Shown in pieces: positions 11,788 to 22,010 of a DNA stretch of 64,000 nucleotides; within the stretch, counting starts at the first letter, position 1; each line of letters opens with the position of its first letter. Origin of the DNA: Linum tenue (lineage: Eukaryota > Streptophyta > Magnoliopsida > Malpighiales > Linaceae); the NCBI GenBank assembly GCA_946122785.1, contig CAMGYJ010000009.1:30167633-30231632 (forward strand), read 5' to 3'. Below the pieces are notes generated by a model that was given only the letters and a program-made list of their open reading frames with translations, was not told the origin of the DNA and ran no database searches. Both the position numbers and the translations under genes were made by a program.

Positions 11788-12332
11788 GGTGTAACCTTCC
11801 CACCTTCTTCCATTTATCTAATCAAATGAAGAAGTATAAAAACCATTCAACATGCTTCTAAGGAACGTTGCCTCCCTCCTTCACTCATACCATTCGTTGG
11901 CTGTTGCATTTCACTCCACAAGATACATATCCCCTCGTTCCATCTTTCTCTTTCGGGGGCCCTTTCTCCATCATTCCCTCCAACAAACAAAGCATTCCAC
12001 CACCGAGTTTTACCCGCTTGATTTTGACAAAGAATGTCTCTTTTGCTTCAAAACCCACGCTGTCACAATTAAAGGACTCGTCATCATATCTTTCCGACCA
12101 TAGATGGCTGGCTGGCTGGTTGTTCTTTTTTCAAATCCATGGATTATGAAACAAAAGAGAGAAGAAACGTTCATGGTTTCGTGAAATGGCTCACGATGAA
12201 GAGTTCCAAGGAGATGAATGGGCAGCAATTCACTACTTTGTTCATGCCTAATATTACAGAAAGAATGATCACAAATTTCGCAATGATATATCTAAACCCT
12301 AAACCAAGAAATCAAAACGAGAAAAAGAAGTT
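11788..12332. other. no confident gene; 3' flank of the DUF1191 gene
   Basis: Short open frames exist on the plus strand (11852-12149) after an AGTATAAAAACC box, but I recognise no family in them. The right part is probably 3' untranslated sequence of the minus-strand gene ending at 12333. Confidence 0.4.
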
Positions 12333-13313
12333 TCATTTAGGATTGTAATGTACGAAGTGATGCTCAATGGTGGGAACTGTCCGAGTACCGGCAGCCACCG
12401 GAGCTCTAACATGCCCGACCATGGAAACCTGCAGCGCTTCCTCTTCGTAAGCCCTTCTCTCCATCTCCACCATCCTCGCTTTCTTCTTTACCTTGGCAAA
12501 CATCGCCACCACAAGCAAACCCAATAGCACAATCCCCAATGCGCTCCCCACGCTGCTCGCCACCGCCACTTTCCACACCGCCGCTCTCCCTCCTCCACCC
12601 GCCGCCGTCACCGCCGCAGGCGGCGGACTCCCCGCCGGCGGAGGAAGCTTCACAACCAGCCCAAAATGCCCGTTCGATGTCGAACCGCATACTCGATCTG
12701 AAATTGGGGGTTTCAAGCTCACTGTCTTCCCATCTCCCTCAAATATCGCACACAGGGGATTGACAATAGGATCATCAATCGGGTTCGTGAAATTGACGGC
12801 GATGGAGTTTCCTTGGGCGGAACGGATTCCAACCTCAAAAGGGTAGCTGGAATTGGGGCTATTGCTCCTCTTCCCACCGGCATTGTAAGCTGCTAGGCCG
12901 AGAATCGGCGACACGAGCTGGTAGCCAGAGAGGTTGTAGTTTGCAGAGTATATGGATGACCAATTGAGGCTCAATCTGTGTGTGATCAACATCACTCTCT
13001 CCACGCATGGGTAGAGCATTACGCCGATTCCAAGGGTGAATCCGTCGATCCGGGCGCCGTACCGTGTGAGGCTGCCGCACCGGAACCTGGCCGCTTGAGC
13101 TCTGACGGCGCCGGAGAGATTTGCAGGGAGGTTGACGTTGTGGATCTCCCCTGTTCTGGTCATGTTGATGAAGCTGGACCTGAATGTGTAGTCTCTTATT
13201 AGGAGATCCAGCTGCTGCGGCGATTTGATGGTCTCTTGAGCATTTGTTAATGGCGGTGACAGTGAGGGGAGGAGAATTATGATGATGAAGGTGAAAGAGT
13301 GGAGACTGGACAT
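12333..13313 (-). CDS. DUF1191 family protein, secreted/plasma-membrane type
   Basis: Single-exon gene of 326 residues. The start at 13313 is preferred over an upstream in-frame ATG at 13454 because it places a good signal peptide first (MSSLHSFTFIIIILLPSL, then TNAQ). The 47-residue upstream extension looks untranslated. An extracellular region follows, with several NxS/T sites and conserved-looking Cys residues, then a Pro/Ala/Gly-rich linker. A single membrane span lies around residues 245-272 (VGSALGIVLLGLLVVAMFA), followed by a basic KVKKKAR stop-transfer and a short cytosolic tail ending in HFVHYNPK. This layout matches plant DUF1191 proteins, whose function is not established. Length and features are normal for the family and no defects are seen. 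Confidence 0.85.
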   Translation of the reverse strand: MSSLHSFTFIIIILLPSLSPPLTNAQETIKSPQQLDLLIRDYTFRSSFINMTRTGEIHNVNLPANLSGAVRAQAARFRCGSLTRYGARIDGFTLGIGVMLYPCVERVMLITHRLSLNWSSIYSANYNLSGYQLVSPILGLAAYNAGGKRSNSPNSSYPFEVGIRSAQGNSIAVNFTNPIDDPIVNPLCAIFEGDGKTVSLKPPISDRVCGSTSNGHFGLVVKLPPPAGSPPPAAVTAAGGGGRAAVWKVAVASSVGSALGIVLLGLLVVAMFAKVKKKARMVEMERRAYEEEALQVSMVGHVRAPVAAGTRTVPTIEHHFVHYNPK

Positions 13314-13454
13314 GATGGACTGGTGGGTTTCTGTTGATTTTTTTGGTTGGGGTGTAATGGAATTGGTTCTATGTCGACTGGGGGACAAACGGGGAAAAGG
13401 GTTTGTTGCTCTGCGTTGATGGAGATGTGAGAAAAAAAACTTTGGTGGATTCAA

Positions 13455-14100
13455 GGAGCAGGAAGAGAGAAGAGAGAAGAGAAGGAAGGAAGTTCTTGGC
13501 TGTGTTACCCTTTATGCGCTGTGTTTGAGTCAAAGTAAAGAATGTCTGAGCCCTTTGACAGTCCTTTTCTGTAAAGATGGTAAGATACTAAAAGACTTTC
13601 CTGTTTTCCGTTTCTCCCGTGGGGTAATTGTGCACTAGCCGCAGTCAAATCTTGGGAAATTAAGCTTAATTTATGTGGGATATATTTGGAAAGTTTAGTG
13701 ACTCAATACTAAAAAGTCAAATTAGGAAAGACTCATGAGGAAATTTGAATATCTTGTTGAATATGATAGTTATGCTTCCTTACTCTTCAATCTATATCAG
13801 ATGATTACGGTGAGTCATTTATAGATGAGTAAAATTAGTGATTATATGTATTTGTGTCCGGTGTATTATAGTTATTTGATTGTTGTGTTGATTGAAGTGC
13901 TAAAAATAATAAACCTATGACATTCAAGAGACAGTCAGGTCTTATTTGAGAGGGATGGGGAAATGATTTTCGGCCTTGGACTTGGAGAGTGGGGTTGAGA
14001 ACTGATGAGTACAGAAAGGCAAAGGGGGAAAAGAGGGGATTGGCGTGCATAAGGAAATCAATGTGGAAAAGCTAGGGGAGCACATTCTAAGCTATATACA
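13455..14100. other. intergenic, upstream of the DUF1191 gene
   Basis: No gene is recognised. The first 100 bp are likely promoter and 5' leader of the minus-strand gene. The rest is AT-rich without repeats that I can define. Confidence 0.4.
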
Positions 14101-14607
14101 ATGTCAACTAGGGGGTGGCGGTTTGGTTTGGTTCAGTTAACCGAATCAAAAAATTATTAGAAACTGAACATCGAATTAGTTAATTATCCAAAATCAAAAA
14201 AGTAAAAAATGAACTCTTGAATGCATTAAATTTTAATTTATCGGTTTATTAACAGTTTTCAGGTTGGACCAAATCCAAAACTACTAATAGCTTATCGATT
14301 TTTACCCATTAAAGAAAGCCTATAAGTCTTTAAACTGATTCAATTTCACTTTAAACCCAAAAAAAACCCCCGAACTGCGACTCCTACCACGGATGAAAAG
14401 AAAGAAAGAAAGAAAAGAAAGGGAGAGAAAATGTGCACTTTCTCGAGAAAATATGGGTGGGAAAATCAGGACCCCCCCACTTTCTGTATAACCATGATAT
14501 GTTGAAGTTCTTGTTCTGTTTTCTTCTTTCTTTGTCCCAGAAGTTTCTTCTGGATGATCAACCTCCTCCTTCTGTGAGATGATTACATCCCTTCTTGGCG
14601 TTAGCTA

Positions 14608-16620
14608 ATGGAGAAGTGTACTTACAATATCCCATCTAATTATCATATATCAGATAGAAACATTTATACTCAGCTGGTTCAGCCCAACAACCAGGAGAAT
14701 TCAATGCTCCAAAGAAGAACACAGAGATGTATCCTGCTGCCGATAATTAATACAGCAACAAAGGATAGGAGTTATTGCTACTACTATTCTGATGTAAGGA
14801 GAAGATCCAAGGCAGATATCAGTCTCTTCAAGCCTCCCTTAATCCCAGTACCTTGCAGAAGTAGAAGAACAGAGAAGCTCAAAAGTACTGACAACGGATT
14901 GTTCTGCAGATCTTCTAGATACGCCTTAAATCCTAGTCAAATCGAACCACCTACTATAGTTGATCCAACCACAAAGGGATGTGAAATTAAATACGAGGGG
15001 AGGGTGGGTATAAGCACTATAAGAGGGAGGGTAATCCCAGCAGGTAACATATTCAAATTCCCAACAAGTTATCTCTATTCCAAGATCAAATCGACAAACA
15101 AACAGCCAAAACCCAGAGAAATGAGTGTCAACGATCTGATCAATCAAGCAGGAGAGTGGGATTTAGAAATGGTACCTGATGAAGGGAGAGTGGCCAATCG
15201 AAATACTCTAGTGGGGAAGATCTTCTCAGAAAGGACTATTAGTCTCAGAGCCTTAAGAGGAATGGTGAGATCTGCCTGGGTTGATAACCCCAAACCAAAA
15301 ATGCAAGAAATGCCCAACATCCAGCCGCTGGAGGACAACACTTTTGTCTTTGATTTCGAGAAGAAAACTGAGATGGATGCTATCTGGAGCGACAGGCCAT
15401 GTCCAATCTCGGGGACGGTGATGCAGCTGAAGAAACCATCTGCTTTTGAAGATGCAAAGGAAGTAAAGTTCCAGACCATCGAGTTCTGGGTTCAAGTGCA
15501 CAACCTGCCTGAGGCATACAGATCTGAAGGTAACATATCGATGATGGAGAGGATGTTCCATAGGGTCGTTGACATCGACAGAGCTGCCATTCAAGCCCAG
15601 ATCTACAGGAAGTTCATCAGGATCTTTGTTGAGATAGATGTCTCAAAACCTCTGCCGGATGGCTTCTACATAAGGCAGAAACAGAAGCGGAGCTGGGTCG
15701 AGTATAAGTATGAGAGGCTGTACTCTCTTTGCTACTTCTGCGGCAGGATTGACCACACCAAACTTGAGTGTGAGATGAAGAGGAGCTGTGATGAGAATGG
15801 GCTTCCTTACCCACAGCTGGAGAAATGGGGTCCTTGGACAAGGGCAAACTCTCCGATCTTCTCTCCCAGAACAAATCAGCAAGTGGATGTTGAGAAGGCG
15901 CTGAACCGGGATGCCGCGTCTGCATCAAATTCTCCGGTGGGGCTGCTCAACCCGTCGGCGGCGTCAACAGCGACGGGAACGAGTCAGAACATCCATCAGG
16001 GGGGCCCACATGCCTTGAGCTTCTCACCAAGACCTGGTCAGTCCCCATTCTCGAGTAATGGTCAGAACTTCACTCTCTCAACGGATCTATTTCAATCCCC
16101 CAGCTTTTTCTCCCCTACACCCCAAAATCACCCACCTTTTCAGCAAAACCAAGAAATGATTGCCTCTCCCCCCCAAAGCTTGAAGGTAGCCAGAAACCTT
16201 TTTGGAGATATTCCTTTCTACCAGGCTAGCCAAATGAATACCACGAGTAACCCTTTCCTCCCAGTGGGCTTTGCCAACCCAAACCTGAGCCCAGCTACCT
16301 ACCCGGCCCAAGCAAACTACATTTTCAATCATAACTATTTCCAACAAGCCTGTACCTCTGCTCCAAAGCCCAGGAAATTCCTATCAAATGATCAGAGAAG
16401 AGGACATAACGGGAGCCCAGGGATGCAAAAAAAGAAAAGGAAAACTAGTTTGGTACAGATGGTTGAGGAAACAGGGGCTGCTGAGGAAGAACAGGGGAAG
16501 ACGCGCAAAGGGCAAACAGGGGAGGTGATGTCGGAGGAGGATCCAAGAATCCCTCCTGGATTTGAACCGAAAAACACTGTGGATATGGTGGCCGATTCCA
16601 AGCCACCGGGGGAGCCATGA
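14608..16620 (+). CDS. LINE ORF1: DUF4283 and CCHC zinc-knuckle RNA-binding protein
   Basis: The open frame is 670 residues. The recognised part begins around the internal Met at 15121 (MSVNDLINQAGEWDLE), typical of plant LINE ORF1 starts. The DUF4283 domain follows (about residues 175-365), then a CCHC knuckle (CYFCGRIDHTKLEC, first Cys near residue 375). A low-complexity Pro/Asn/Gln/Ser-rich tail holds a basic cluster (KKKRK) near 16430. ORF1 proteins bind element RNA and chaperone target-primed reverse transcription. The first 171 residues upstream of Met 15121 have no family I recognise. Translation may begin at either Met. The stop overlaps the ORF2 start by four bases. Confidence 0.88.
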   Translation: MEKCTYNIPSNYHISDRNIYTQLVQPNNQENSMLQRRTQRCILLPIINTATKDRSYCYYYSDVRRRSKADISLFKPPLIPVPCRSRRTEKLKSTDNGLFCRSSRYALNPSQIEPPTIVDPTTKGCEIKYEGRVGISTIRGRVIPAGNIFKFPTSYLYSKIKSTNKQPKPREMSVNDLINQAGEWDLEMVPDEGRVANRNTLVGKIFSERTISLRALRGMVRSAWVDNPKPKMQEMPNIQPLEDNTFVFDFEKKTEMDAIWSDRPCPISGTVMQLKKPSAFEDAKEVKFQTIEFWVQVHNLPEAYRSEGNISMMERMFHRVVDIDRAAIQAQIYRKFIRIFVEIDVSKPLPDGFYIRQKQKRSWVEYKYERLYSLCYFCGRIDHTKLECEMKRSCDENGLPYPQLEKWGPWTRANSPIFSPRTNQQVDVEKALNRDAASASNSPVGLLNPSAASTATGTSQNIHQGGPHALSFSPRPGQSPFSSNGQNFTLSTDLFQSPSFFSPTPQNHPPFQQNQEMIASPPQSLKVARNLFGDIPFYQASQMNTTSNPFLPVGFANPNLSPATYPAQANYIFNHNYFQQACTSAPKPRKFLSNDQRRGHNGSPGMQKKKRKTSLVQMVEETGAAEEEQGKTRKGQTGEVMSEEDPRIPPGFEPKNTVDMVADSKPPGEP

Positions 16621-19600
16621 ATGGACTGGTTTGGAACTGTCGGGGTTTCGGCCAGTCCCCCACAGTTCGACAACTTCGAAAACTGGTTAGGAAGAACAAG
16701 CCTGCCTTTGTGTTTCTGTCTGAGACTAAGAAGAAGGAGTCATACATGGAGACTAAAAGAAAGAGTCTGAAATTTGCCAAGAAATTCTATGTTAACCCGG
16801 TTGAGAGGGCCGGGGGTCTTGCCTTATGGTGGTTAGAAGATTTTCCTTTGCGTATTCTAGATAGTGGTAGGCATTTCATAGATGCTTTTATTGATATTGA
16901 AGGGGGGTTTTTTGTTACTTTTGTCCATGCCCCGTCAGAACCTGCTAGACGTAGAGAATTTTGGGATCAAATTAGCAACCTAAGAACTAATGCAGAGGAC
17001 AAATGGGTTGTTATGGGGGATATGAACGCTGTTTTGTTCTCTGAGGAGAAACTGGGGGGAGGTCCGCCTAGAGCGGATTCTGTAATTCCTTTTAAGGACT
17101 TTGTTTCTGATAACGCATTAATGGACCTTGGCTTTTCGGGCTACCCTTTCACGTGGAAGAATAACCAAGAAGGCTCAAGAAGGGTTGAGGTGAGACTGGA
17201 CAGAGTGTTGTGCTCAACATCCTGGTTCTCCACCTTCTCTAATGCTAGGGTCATCCATGAGCTGCCTATCGAGTCTGATCATAGCCCCCTGAAAGTGGAG
17301 TTGGAAGGTGTAAAGCAGAGAGTCAAAACTCCATTTCGGTTTGATACAAGATGGCTAAAGAGAGAAGAGTGCCATGATATTGTCAACAGGATATGGGAAG
17401 AGGAAGGAAATTGTGAAGAGAAAATGTCTAAATGTGAAAAGGAGTTAAGGATTTGGGCTAAACAAGTTTTTCAAGATCAAAATAAAAGGGCTGATGAGAT
17501 TCAAAAAAGGCTTGAGGAGATTCTCTCACTTGAGCGTACTGAGGAAATTATCAATGAAGAGAAATTGTTGATGAATGAATTGGCTATCATCTGGAAGGAT
17601 GAAGAACTGTTTTGGAGCCAACGATCTAGAATCAGCTGGCTTAATGAGGGAGACCGGAATACTAACTTCTTTCATTCCTCAACTATTCACAGGAAGCTGA
17701 GGAACAAGATTGTTAGGTTGATTGATGAGAATGGTGGTGTTATTTCACAGCCTGAAGATATTAATTCTCATGTTAAAGAATACTATAAAACTCTGTTCAC
17801 CAAGTCTGATGGCAGGGATTTGTCCGCTCTTCAGGATTTTCCTCAACTTGTGTCACAAGAAATGAATTTAGATATTTGCAAGGAACCCACTGTGGAGGAG
17901 ATTAAAGAAGCTGTGTTTGAGCTTGGACCCACAAAATCACCCGGTCCAGATGGGTTTGCAGGGAGCTTTTTCCGAAACTTTTGGGGTAAGATTGGTCCAG
18001 ATTTTTGTAAGGAAGTGCAGGTGTTCTTTGAGACTTCAATCATGCCTGACGGGTGGAACGATACCCACATCGCCCTCATTCCGAAAGTCCAATCACCGGA
18101 ATCTATTAAACAGTTCAGGCCGATAAGTTGTTGCAACTTTCGGTACAAAGTCATTTCAAAAATTCTCTCAAGCCGAATGAAGAAATGGTTGCCTGGACTT
18201 GTCTCGGAAATGCAGGCGGCCTTCACTGGAGGTAGACTAATACAGGACAACATCATTATCGTTCATGAAATCCTCCATCACTTTAAGACCAGAAGGAGTG
18301 GGAATTGGGACATGATGATAAAATTAGACATGCGTAAAGCTTATGATCTAGTGGATTGGGAGTGCTTGGATGCTATCCTTCTTGCTTATGGATTTGCTGA
18401 TAAATGGAGAGGATGGATAAGATCTTGTGTGCAAACTGTCAGGTTCTCATTATTAATGAATGGGAGCCCCACAGAGAAGTTTCAACCTTCGAGAGGTATT
18501 CGACAAGGAGATCCGATCTCTCCTTTCTTGTTCATACTCATGTCGAATGCATTATCTTTCTTGATCGATAAAGCAGTTGAAAAGGGTGAAGTTCAAGGTA
18601 TCAAGCTCAATCCTAACTGTCCTAGGATCTCACATTGCTTATTTGCCGATGATACTGTTATATTTGGAAAAGCAAGTGTCAAAGAGGTCGATCATATTCA
18701 GAGGATCCTAATGAACTATGGAGGAATTACAGGGCAAGAGATTAATGCCGATAAGTCCTCGATCTTCTTCAGTAAGAACACGCCGGATGCGCTCAAAGGC
18801 ATTATCACAAATAAACTGGGGTTCTCGCCTTCTATTTGTCACGACAAGTACTTGGGAGTTCCCTCGGTTTGGGGGCGGTCTAAGAAGGAAACTTTTCTTT
18901 TCCTACTTGAAAGGATGGAAAAGAAGGGGGAATCATGGAAGAGTTTACTCTTATCTCCGGGGGGAAAGGAGATTCTTTTGAAGGCAGTGATTCAGGCTAT
19001 TCCGACTTACCTTATGAGTATTTTCCTTCTGCCCCTTTCCCTGACTAACAAGATGGATTCGCTGCTGAAGAGGTTCTTCTGGGCGGGTTCGATGAAGAAG
19101 AAATCTATCCATTGGTGCGATGCAAGAACTCTGGAGAAACCAAAAGAGGAAGGGGGTCTAGGATTTAAAAATTTCCATCTCTTCAATGTTGCCTTGATAG
19201 GCAAACAAGTTTGGAGGATTTTGGAGAATCCGGATTCTCTTTGGGTTCGGCTTCTCAAAGGGCTTTATTTTGTTAATGGGGATTTCTTCTCGGCCTCTAA
19301 AGGAAGGAAAGGGTCATGGATTTGGAGTGGACTCTGCGACACAAAAGAAAAACTCAAGATGGGTTTGGTTAAAAGTATCATGTCAGGTAATGATACCTTG
19401 TTTAATTCTGACCCTTGGCTTCTTTCTGCCCCTTCGTTTTCCTTGTCTTCTCTAGGTCTGAACCAGTCCAAGGTGAGCGATTGGATTCATCAACATGATA
19501 GAGAGTGGAAGAAGGAGAGCCTGTATGAGGTGGTTCCTGAAGGAGTGGTTGATGATATCCTGCGCATCCCGATTGGTCCCCAGGGGGCAGCAGACAAGTG

Positions 19601-20687
19601 GATATGGAAGTTTTCTAATACAGGAGCTTACTCGGTGAAATCCGCGTACAGAGCTCTCAGAGATAATAGGGACCCTCACTTGCAGTTAACGTCATCAACT
19701 GGCCTACGACCTAATAGTGAAGACTGGAAATGGCTTTGGTCCCTGTCTCTCCCTCCGAAGTTGCGCTTCTTTATATGGAAGATTGCAAAGAGTGCTATTG
19801 CCACTAAAGCTAGGCTGTTTGATCGAAAGTGTGCTCCTAGCCCTGCTTGCTCCATCTGCAATCATCATGTTGAGTCCATCCATCACTGCTTCTTTAAGTG
19901 CCCTCATGCTGCCTCTACGTGGGATCAGTTGGGTCCTTCTTCTTTCCTCTTGCAGGAGGACTGTTCGTTCTCGGAATGGTTCTTCAGGCTTAAGGACAGT
20001 TTTTCGGTGGATTTCATCAAGAGAAGCGTGTGCATTTTGTGGAACATATGGATTGCTAGGAATGGCTTTTTATTTGAGGATAAGGTCATTTCCCCGACCT
20101 CTTCAGCAGTGTTAGCCGATCGTGATTTCCAAGCCATTGAGGAAGCAAGAAATTTCATTTCTCGCCCTACTTCTTTGAGATCAGCTACATTGCAATCTCA
20201 GCCAAGGGGATCCCGCTCTCATCCTTCACCACCGCCTGGTTCTGTTCAGAGGATTGTGCACTGTGATGGTTCTTTTTGTGCAGAATCACGGGAGGCGGCT
20301 TATGGGATTACTATTGCTAATGCCCATGGTCAAGTGTTGGACGGCAAGGCTGAGAAAGTCTTCTGTTCCTATCCTATTCAAGCGGAAGCTTATGCAATTC
20401 TTAATGCTGTCTTGTGGGCATCTCAGGATGTTTGCCAGACGTGTATCAGGTCTGATTGTCAGATTCTGATCCTCGCCTTAAGGCTTACTCCTGATCGATG
20501 GCCTTGGCAATGTCGACCAATCTTGGCACGTATCATTTCTCTCCTCCAATTGGCTCCCTGGATCAAGGTGATGTTTATCCCCAGGCGTCTCAATGGTCTT
20601 GCTGATTGGGTGGCGAGGAATGAGCGTTTGGGATCTCTTCCTGCGGATTGGTTGACTGTTGCTGATCTTGTTTCTCCTTTGTTGTAA
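16617..20687 (+). CDS. LINE ORF2: endonuclease, reverse transcriptase, RNase H
   Basis: This is an uninterrupted 1356-residue protein. Residues 1-225 form the endonuclease/exonuclease/phosphatase domain, with WNCRG, LSETKK, GDMNAV and ESDHSP motifs. The reverse transcriptase (about 430-700) shows KSPGPDG, IPKVQSPE..RPISCC, KLDMRKAYD, GIRQGDPISPFLF and the catalytic FADDTVIF near residue 678. A zinc-binding region (zf-RVT) lies near 1090-1130, with C..C and H..HCFFKCP. A C-terminal RNase H (about 1213-1345) has CDGSF, QAEAYAI, SDCQ and LADWVA, so its acidic residues are present. All expected catalytic motifs are intact and the length is normal. ATG lies in the ATGA overlap with ORF1, suggesting translation by termination-reinitiation. 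Confidence 0.95.
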   Translation: MNGLVWNCRGFGQSPTVRQLRKLVRKNKPAFVFLSETKKKESYMETKRKSLKFAKKFYVNPVERAGGLALWWLEDFPLRILDSGRHFIDAFIDIEGGFFVTFVHAPSEPARRREFWDQISNLRTNAEDKWVVMGDMNAVLFSEEKLGGGPPRADSVIPFKDFVSDNALMDLGFSGYPFTWKNNQEGSRRVEVRLDRVLCSTSWFSTFSNARVIHELPIESDHSPLKVELEGVKQRVKTPFRFDTRWLKREECHDIVNRIWEEEGNCEEKMSKCEKELRIWAKQVFQDQNKRADEIQKRLEEILSLERTEEIINEEKLLMNELAIIWKDEELFWSQRSRISWLNEGDRNTNFFHSSTIHRKLRNKIVRLIDENGGVISQPEDINSHVKEYYKTLFTKSDGRDLSALQDFPQLVSQEMNLDICKEPTVEEIKEAVFELGPTKSPGPDGFAGSFFRNFWGKIGPDFCKEVQVFFETSIMPDGWNDTHIALIPKVQSPESIKQFRPISCCNFRYKVISKILSSRMKKWLPGLVSEMQAAFTGGRLIQDNIIIVHEILHHFKTRRSGNWDMMIKLDMRKAYDLVDWECLDAILLAYGFADKWRGWIRSCVQTVRFSLLMNGSPTEKFQPSRGIRQGDPISPFLFILMSNALSFLIDKAVEKGEVQGIKLNPNCPRISHCLFADDTVIFGKASVKEVDHIQRILMNYGGITGQEINADKSSIFFSKNTPDALKGIITNKLGFSPSICHDKYLGVPSVWGRSKKETFLFLLERMEKKGESWKSLLLSPGGKEILLKAVIQAIPTYLMSIFLLPLSLTNKMDSLLKRFFWAGSMKKKSIHWCDARTLEKPKEEGGLGFKNFHLFNVALIGKQVWRILENPDSLWVRLLKGLYFVNGDFFSASKGRKGSWIWSGLCDTKEKLKMGLVKSIMSGNDTLFNSDPWLLSAPSFSLSSLGLNQSKVSDWIHQHDREWKKESLYEVVPEGVVDDILRIPIGPQGAADKWIWKFSNTGAYSVKSAYRALRDNRDPHLQLTSSTGLRPNSEDWKWLWSLSLPPKLRFFIWKIAKSAIATKARLFDRKCAPSPACSICNHHVESIHHCFFKCPHAASTWDQLGPSSFLLQEDCSFSEWFFRLKDSFSVDFIKRSVCILWNIWIARNGFLFEDKVISPTSSAVLADRDFQAIEEARNFISRPTSLRSATLQSQPRGSRSHPSPPPGSVQRIVHCDGSFCAESREAAYGITIANAHGQVLDGKAEKVFCSYPIQAEAYAILNAVLWASQDVCQTCIRSDCQILILALRLTPDRWPWQCRPILARIISLLQLAPWIKVMFIPRRLNGLADWVARNERLGSLPADWLTVADLVSPLL

Positions 20688-20719
20688 GAATGTACTTGGT
20701 TTCCGTTGATGGGTTAAGG

Positions 20720-20762
20720 AATAAAAGCAGTTCTATTCGTCAAAAAAAAAAAAAAAAAAAAA
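20720..20762 (+). terminator. LINE polyadenylation signal and A tail
   Basis: AATAAA at 20720-20725 is followed 16 bases later by an uninterrupted run of about 21 A. The target duplication begins immediately after it. Confidence 0.8.
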
Positions 20763-21061
20763 AACTGCGACTCCTAAATCCTAATGTCAACTTCTCGTGT
20801 AACTGTGTGCTGATGACATGTCCTGGTTCACCATTCCCCTTTTGTAAGTCGTAGAACTCATGTTGATTTGCATTATAGCCTCATTGGGTCATATTTTCTT
20901 GTGGTGTGCCGACAATGTCCTTTTGCCTTCCTTTACTGTCCCCATAACTGACATGTCTCACAGTCAACTTACCAAACTTAGAGCTATAAATCAAATGGTC
21001 CAAAACAAAGACAAGTCTCCTCCTTTTTGTCCTGCTCTAGTTTCCCTTTTGGTAACGAGGC

Positions 21062-21794
21062 TAGGGATGGCAATCAAACCCATGGCCGCGGGTACCCGAT
21101 CGCCTCCGACCCAGTCAACGCAGGTAATCCCCGCTTTGACCGGGTATGGGTAAAACCCGCAAAAAGTTTGATGGGTATGGGGCGGGTATGGTTTTAGCCT
21201 CCCCCGCCCCATACCCATACCCATATCTGCCCCACCAAGAAAATTTCTTCACATATACAAAAATATATGGATAAAATTATAATCTATCAATGGTAATGAG
21301 GATACCTCGAGAAAATAAATAGTAGAAATGCAATTGAGTGACCACCTTAATAAAAACCTAATTCATTTATCTCAATTCTCCTTTCACTCTTTCACTTTCC
21401 CCCTTGTCAACAAGATTATGTTAGTTAATTATTACTTAGTAGATGTATCAGAGTTAGAACATAATAATTTGAAAAATATTATACTCTATATTATGTATTA
21501 ATGAATGTTTTAGGATCATATTCTTTGAACCGTATTAAGAAAATGATCGCGTTTTGTTGAATTCGTGATATAATAGGTACGTTTAGAGTTGTAGTTAAAA
21601 CTTTTCATGTAAATTTTAGGATAATAATGTTGGATGTACGGGTATGGGTATTACCCATGGGTACCCGAAACCCACGGGTATGGGGATGGGTTTGCTAAAC
21701 ATTCGCCCGCACGGGTATGGGGGTATGGGTTTGGATATTTGAAGATGGGATAGTTTAGCCAAACCCGCCCCAAACCCGCCCCATTGCCATCCCT
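21062..21794. mobile_element. non-autonomous hAT element (733 bp) with GGGTATGGG motifs
   Basis: The termini TAGGGATGGCAAT (21062-21074) and ATTGCCATCCCT (21783-21794) are inverted copies. The flanks AACGAGGC (21054-21061) and AATGAGGC (21795-21802) are an 8-bp TSD with one mismatch. GGGTATGGG and ACCCGC motifs crowd both ends and the middle is AT-rich. No coding capacity. Confidence 0.85.
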
Positions 21795-22010
21795 AATGAG
21801 GCATCCCTTCCCTCCCATATCGGATTAGATTGACATTTGTCAACTTGCCCTGCAATTCTATTAATCTGCAGTTCAAGTTCTGATTTCAGTACAGTGTTTA
21901 ATATGTAACAGCAGCATACAAAAAAGGGACACAATTAAGGCCCAGGCAAAGCAAAAAAAAACAGAGGACACTCTGGAGGTAAGTAGACAACAAGGTGAAA
22001 ATTTTGTGGT

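Larger units (their letters stand above)
14387..20762 (+). mobile_element. full-length L1-type LINE with intact ORFs
   Basis: A perfect 14-bp TSD, AACTGCGACTCCTA, occurs at 14373-14386 and at 20763-20776 directly after the poly(A) tail. This fixes the ends: a GA-rich 5' untranslated region, ORF1, ORF2, AATAAA (20720-20725) and about 21 A residues. Both ORFs are uninterrupted, and the duplication and tail are undecayed, so insertion is recent on an evolutionary scale. The element lies inside a small hAT element and has the normal structure of a plant L1 clade LINE with a C-terminal RNase H domain. Confidence 0.92.
14109..20783. mobile_element. small hAT element, split by a LINE
   Basis: The outer element starts TAGGGGGTGGCGG at 14109 and ends ...GACTCCTAAATCCTA at 20783. 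It is flanked by a perfect 8-bp TSD, ATGTCAAC, at 14101-14108 and 20784-20791. Without the LINE (14387-20762 plus one copy of its 14-bp duplication) it is about 285 bp long, and it is rich in GGTTTGGTTCAGTTAACCGA-type sequence. It carries no coding capacity. Confidence 0.8.

Noticed and set aside
11852..12149. Two overlapping plus-strand frames after a TATA-like box
   Set aside because: A faint resemblance to an organelle-targeted start, but no domain, splice pattern or stop context could be supported.
13311..13454. Upstream ATG extending the DUF1191 protein by 47 residues
   Set aside because: It would bury the signal peptide behind a basic Pro/Ser-rich stretch; the downstream ATG is preferred.
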